Assembly: GCA_038240335.1 (NCBI GenBank)
Contig: JBBSDV010000014.1
Span: 1 to 27,900 of the forward strand
Length of the DNA: 27,900 bases
Direction: 5' to 3'
From: JBBSDV01 sp038240335
Lineage (GTDB): Bacteria; Chloroflexota; Dehalococcoidia; DSTF01; JACRBR01
A program made the translations under genes and the position numbers. The notes under the pieces are model-generated. The model was given only the letters and a program-made list of their open reading frames with translations, was not told the DNA's origin and ran no database searches. Shown here piece by piece: positions 25,203 through 27,900 of the stretch (the first letter of the stretch is position 1; each line of letters opens with the position of its first letter).

Positions 25203-25778
25203 CAGACCGACTGCGCGCGCGAGTTCCGACTTCGCTCGTGAACCGATATTCGAACACCGCTGATTCTGGTGTGTCCGTGAGACGGGCGACGGTTTCGGGC
25301 GTTCGCCCGGTAGCGCGCGCCTCCCCGGGCACGCCACGCGTCTTCGATGCCGCGACGTCGAGCACGCCCGGGGGTGGCTCTGACGCCGTCCGCCGGTTCG
25401 ACGACGAACCGCCGCGGGCAGGTCATTGACGCCGACCCGAGCCGCTGCAGGCGCCAGCAACCTGCCATCGACGGGTACGGGCGCTGCGGCCGGCGGCTCG
25501 TCGGGGCTGATTTGGCTCGCTGCCGGCGCGCTGCTGGTGATTGCGGGCGGCGCCGTAGCTTTGACGGGCACCTAGCGACGCGGCTAATTCCGAAACGTCT
25601 CGGTGAATCGGACCGGGCCGCGCTACCAGCGCCGCCCCGTTCGCTTGTCCCCGCGTCTATCTTCGGTTCACCGTCAAGTTCGGAGCGTACGTAGGCGAAC
25701 GGAACGAGATCGGCGCCTTCGTTTACGAACTCCATATGTCTGCGGCCCTACACTCGAACCATTCAGGGAGACCGCCCA
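25203..25778. other. 576-bp gene-poor region
   Basis: Between the second SDR gene and the zinc-ribbon gene no full gene is supported. Open frames on both strands (up to 178 codons on the minus strand) have no recognisable domain. The middle holds an orphan LPSTG-type C-terminus in the plus direction (entry at 25384). Confidence 0.5.
25384..25575 (+). pseudogene. Remnant of an LPxTG-type cell-surface protein (C-terminus only)
   Basis: In the frame ending at TAG 25573-25575, codons from 25459 read NLPSTGTGAAAGG and then a hydrophobic run LIWLAAGALLVIAGGAVAL, ending TGT. This is the LPxTG motif, spacer and membrane segment of a sortase sorting signal, with high GC at third positions as in a real gene. 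The basic tail usual after the membrane segment is missing. The frame is open only from 25384 (a TGA precedes it) and has no ATG; TTG at 25426 has no ribosome site. Upstream sequence in the other frames is Ser/Thr/Pro/Gly-rich, as in a linker. A degraded or frameshifted surface-protein gene is the likeliest reading. Confidence 0.5.
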
Positions 25779-26363
25779 ATGTTAACCATACTTGCCATCA
25801 CCGACGGACAGAGTTGGGCGAAGGCGCTCACGATAGTCGGCATCGGGCTCGCAGCGTACGCACTCATCCTCGTGGTCGCGATGCTGCTCTGGACGTATCA
25901 CGACGCACGTTCGCGGACCGCGAACACGGCGATCCAGGCGGGGTCGGTGCTGCTTGTCGCGATTTTCAACCTGCCAGGGTTCTTGCTTTACCTCGCCTTA
26001 CGGCCGCCTGAAGCCCTCGTGGACAAGTACGGGCGGGAACTGGAAGCGGAAGCGTTCATGCGCGAGATCCAGAAGCCGGAGTCGTGCCCGGACTGCATGC
26101 GAAGCGTCGATTCAAACTTCGTTGCGTGTCCGTATTGCCGGGCGACGCTGCGGACGGCATGCGCGGATTGCGATCGCTCCCTTCGGGCGCACTGGACAAT
26201 CTGCCCGTATTGCACGGCGCCGCGGGACGCTGCTCCGTGGCCGGAGCGGGCTCGGCGTGCCAGCAGCGTCGCGAGCAGGCCGGTCGCCGCGGTCGCAGCC
26301 TCTTCCGAGGCAGACATGGCGCAGGCGCAGCCGCGGCGGGTGCCCGCCGGTCAGAGCGTCTGA
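25779..26363 (+). CDS. Membrane protein with double zinc ribbon
   Basis: The 194-residue protein has two membrane segments (about 16-38 and 52-73) and then a cytoplasmic-looking linker. Two zinc ribbons follow: C103-P-D-C106 with C117-P-Y-C120, and C128-A-D-C131 with C142-P-Y-C145. A low-complexity Ala/Arg/Ser tail (about 150-194) closes it. GGGAG is eight bases before the ATG. The segments fit an inner-membrane anchor presenting ribbons inside; partners are unknown. The gene ends 27 bp before a strong terminator and appears monocistronic. Confidence 0.85.
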   Translation: MLTILAITDGQSWAKALTIVGIGLAAYALILVVAMLLWTYHDARSRTANTAIQAGSVLLVAIFNLPGFLLYLALRPPEALVDKYGRELEAEAFMREIQKPESCPDCMRSVDSNFVACPYCRATLRTACADCDRSLRAHWTICPYCTAPRDAAPWPERARRASSVASRPVAAVAASSEADMAQAQPRRVPAGQSV

Positions 26364-26390
26364 CGGCGAACAAGCCAAGGTAGTCGAACC

Positions 26391-26426
26391 GAGAGAGGGT
26401 GCCGATTGGGTACCCTCTCTCTTTTT
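26391..26426 (+). terminator. Strong intrinsic terminator of the zinc-ribbon gene
   Basis: GAGAGAGGGTGCC (26391-26403) pairs with GGTACCCTCTCTC (26409-26421) with one G-T pair and a 5-base loop. TTTTT follows directly. This is a textbook rho-independent terminator on the plus strand. Confidence 0.93.
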
Positions 26427-26761
26427 GCGCAGCTGGCTTATCAGCGATTGCCCGATGTCACCGCCCAAGACCAACGGGCGCGAAGTGGTCGGTTGGTGAA
26501 GCCGGGAAGGCTAAGCGTGAACGATGATCTGGCACGACGAGCGACGGTAGAGTCGTGCGCCCATACGCCTTCGGTATTGCTCTTGACTCAAGGCGAAGAC
26601 GCAAACGGGCGCAACGGGCGAAGGGTGAGTTCGGCGGAGCAAACGGTCCGATCCGGGTCGGGACGAGACAGCGACCGAGAGTCGTACGAGCAGTTCCTAC
26701 GGGCAACACGACGGGCGGATCGATCGATCCGCCCATCGTATTTCTATGCGGAGCTCGCTGG
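26427..26761. other. 335-bp stretch without a supported gene, with inverted repeats
   Basis: It lies between the terminator and the stop of the hemerythrin gene. Frames of 90-120 codons on either strand have no recognisable domain. It holds a 7-bp inverted repeat (GCACGAC 26532-26538, GTCGTGC 26552-26558) and the long palindrome at 26713-26734. Confidence 0.4.
26713..26734. repeat. Perfect 22-bp palindrome after the hemerythrin gene
   Basis: The arms GGGCGGATCGA and TCGATCCGCCC meet with no spacer. It lies 28 bp past the stop of the hemerythrin gene (minus strand) but is not followed by a clear T run on either strand. It may be a terminator without a U tract or a protein-binding site. Confidence 0.6.
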
Positions 26762-27598
26762 CTAGCGTTTGCCGGCGCTCTTGCCGCGGGAGGCGCTGCT
26801 GCTCTTCGAGCGGGAGGGGCCGGCCTTTGCCTTCGCGGCTGGACGGCCCTTCGTGGCCGCCGAGCGGCTAGTGGCGGTGGACGTGCGGGATGTGCGGCTC
26901 GTCGTGGTGCGACCGGTAGCAGCGCGGGCCGTGCGCTTCGCTCCGGATGCAGCGGCGCCTGTGGTGCGCTTCGCCGCGGTGACTGTGCGCTTCGCGGCCA
27001 TCGTCGTGCGATTCGCGGCGGTCGTCGTGCGCTTGGCGGCGCCTGCTGCGGCGCGCGTGGTGCGGCCGGCGGCGGGCTCGCGGCCGCGGCTACTGCCCCG
27101 TGCCGAGGTGGTCTTCGCGGAGGCCTTCGGACGAGTGGAGCGCTTGCGAGGATTCTGCGCCTCTTGCATCAGCTCTTGCTTGCGCTCGAACATCTGCTGA
27201 CCGAGCTGCTCCATGCGCTCGGTGCCTTCCTCGGCGGCCTTCGGCAGCATCTCGGATTCTTCTTCGTCGATGTGGTGCTTCACCATCTCGGAGAGCACGG
27301 TGAACTTCGCGTTGTATTGTTCGTTTCGGGCGTTCATCCCGCGGAGCTCCGCGATGATCAGATCGACGACGTGATGCTCTTCCTTCGCCTCGTTCATCAT
27401 GTCGGCTTCGACATCGTCTTGCTTGCGAACGGCGGGATAGAAGATCTCCTCCTCCATGCGCGAGTGAACTTCGAGTTCCATCATCGCGCGCTCGGCGATG
27501 ATCTGCTTTGCCGACTGGTCTTCTGCGTTCTCGAACTGTTTGAACAGCTCTTTGACTTCGGTGTGATCGTCGCGTAGCAACTGCAGGGCGTTGGGCAT
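26762..27598 (-). CDS. Hemerythrin (HHE) domain protein with lysine/arginine-rich histone-like tail
   Basis: From ATG 27598 (GAGGAGG about eight bases before), 278 residues. Residues 1-145 are a hemerythrin HHE domain with H12 (DDHTEV), H45 and E49 (VHSRMEEE), H75/H76 (EEHHVVD) and H108/H109 (KHHIDEEE). These are ligands of a diiron site that binds oxygen, NO or peroxide. Residues 150-278 are a basic, low-complexity tail of Ala, Lys, Arg, Thr and Ser with repeated AAKRTT-type units, like AlgP and histone H1-like proteins. It should bind DNA or polyanions. The two halves suggest an oxygen or iron sensor at the nucleoid, but this is inference. An ATG-less upstream extension of the frame to 27682 is not supported. 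Confidence 0.9.
   Translation of the reverse strand: MPNALQLLRDDHTEVKELFKQFENAEDQSAKQIIAERAMMELEVHSRMEEEIFYPAVRKQDDVEADMMNEAKEEHHVVDLIIAELRGMNARNEQYNAKFTVLSEMVKHHIDEEESEMLPKAAEEGTERMEQLGQQMFERKQELMQEAQNPRKRSTRPKASAKTTSARGSSRGREPAAGRTTRAAAGAAKRTTTAANRTTMAAKRTVTAAKRTTGAAASGAKRTARAATGRTTTSRTSRTSTATSRSAATKGRPAAKAKAGPSRSKSSSASRGKSAGKR
26964..27047 (-). repeat. 21-bp tandem repeats in the hemerythrin tail
   Basis: Units begin at 26964, 26985, 27006 and 27027, exactly 21 bp apart, each opening GTGCG on the plus strand. They code for seven-residue units such as AAKRTVT, AAKRTTG and AANRTTM on the minus strand. The copy number may vary between strains. Confidence 0.75.
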
Positions 27599-27782
27599 GC
27601 GGGGTTCCTCCTCGTGTACTCGGGTCGGTACGAAAACCGGCGGCGTTCGTGTCGCACCAGTATTGAGGTGTGTACGTTGCAAGCACGTAAACGGCCAGCG
27701 TTATACAGACGACGTTGTATGTCGCAAAACGCGACGCCATGACGAATCGCGTGCACCGTAAACCAACCGATGGCTTGCGCGG

Positions 27783-27900
27783 TTACGTGAGCCCGAGTTC
27801 GCGCAAGAATGCATCGCTGTTCGGTTCGCGGCCGAGGAAGTCGCGCACAAGGACGTCGCCGTCGACGGAACCGCCGCGCTCCAGGATCTTTGAGCGATAG
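27783..27900 (-). CDS. M3-type metallopeptidase (thimet oligopeptidase-like), C-terminal end only
   Basis: The final 38 codons and the TAA stop of a minus-strand gene that continues beyond the window. They read YRSKILERGGSVDGDV, then LVRDFLGREPNSDAFLREL and GLT, and match the C-terminal end of M3 peptidases (thimet oligopeptidase, Dcp, oligopeptidase A), which end FLGREP-x-x-x-x-FLR-x-x-GL. The zinc site HExxH lies outside the window. It is read in the same direction as the hemerythrin gene, 184 bp upstream of its start. Confidence 0.8.
   Translation of the reverse strand, partial: YRSKILERGGSVDGDVLVRDFLGREPNSDAFLRELGLT

Noticed and set aside
26406..26765. 119-codon plus-strand frame after the zinc-ribbon terminator
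   Set aside because: It begins inside the terminator hairpin, has no domain and no ribosome site.
26964..27047. CRISPR-like spaced repeats
   Set aside because: The 21-bp units are contiguous, in frame in a protein, and lack unique spacers.
26555..27577. 340-codon plus-strand frame rich in Gly/Ala/Arg
   Set aside because: It is the complement of the hemerythrin basic-repeat tail and domain.

Overview
The window is high-GC bacterial chromosomal DNA. It is densely packed, uses ATG, GTG and TTG starts, and has recognisable ribosome binding sites. No rRNA, tRNA, phage, IS element or CRISPR array was seen. The gene mix (ferredoxin-dependent 2-oxoacid oxidoreductase with CBS proteins, a hydrolase-like/class III cyclase fusion, a D-aminoacylase relative, a thiolase-SDR pair, a hemerythrin with a histone-like tail) would suit a Chloroflexota (Dehalococcoidia-like) or actinobacterial genome. 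That placement is an inference of low to moderate confidence.

Layout. 1-1.1 kb: 3' part of an alpha/beta hydrolase gene and a SRPBCC protein. 1.1-5.3 kb (minus): CBS protein, korA, korB, then a hairpin and a second CBS protein with a zinc ribbon. The cluster codes for an oxidative TCA or 2-oxoacid:ferredoxin oxidoreductase flanked by two possible adenylate sensors. A stand-alone Lrp-type ligand-binding domain is divergent from it. 5.7-9.3 kb (minus): a Na+/Ca2+-exchanger-family transporter, a TPR protein and a glutamate-1-semialdehyde-aminomutase-like aminotransferase. The exchanger is preceded by what reads as a yybP-ykoY (Mn2+) riboswitch whose 3' strand is shared with a strong intrinsic terminator. 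9.6-13.6 kb (plus): a J-like membrane protein without HPD, a membrane diguanylate cyclase, an S41 processing protease and smpB. 13.8-16.8 kb (plus): a degenerate hydrolase fused to a class III cyclase, overlapping an amidohydrolase gene. 16.8-19.3 kb: glyoxalase-fold protein, beta-lactamase-family serine hydrolase, ASCH-like protein. 19.5-22.3 kb (minus): small membrane protein, SDR, thiolase-like protein. 22.4-25.2 kb: YbjQ-like protein, DinB-like and MOSC proteins, and a second SDR. 25.2-27.9 kb: a gene-poor stretch holding an orphan LPxTG-type C-terminus, a membrane double-zinc-ribbon protein, a strong terminator, a hemerythrin with a basic repeat tail, and the last codons of an M3-type metallopeptidase.

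The most notable items are the Mn2+ riboswitch on a CaCA-family exchanger, the cyclase with a dead hydrolase sensor domain, the hemerythrin-histone-like fusion, the LPSTG remnant, and three intergenic tracts sharing a 7-bp periodic AGTTC-type repeat.
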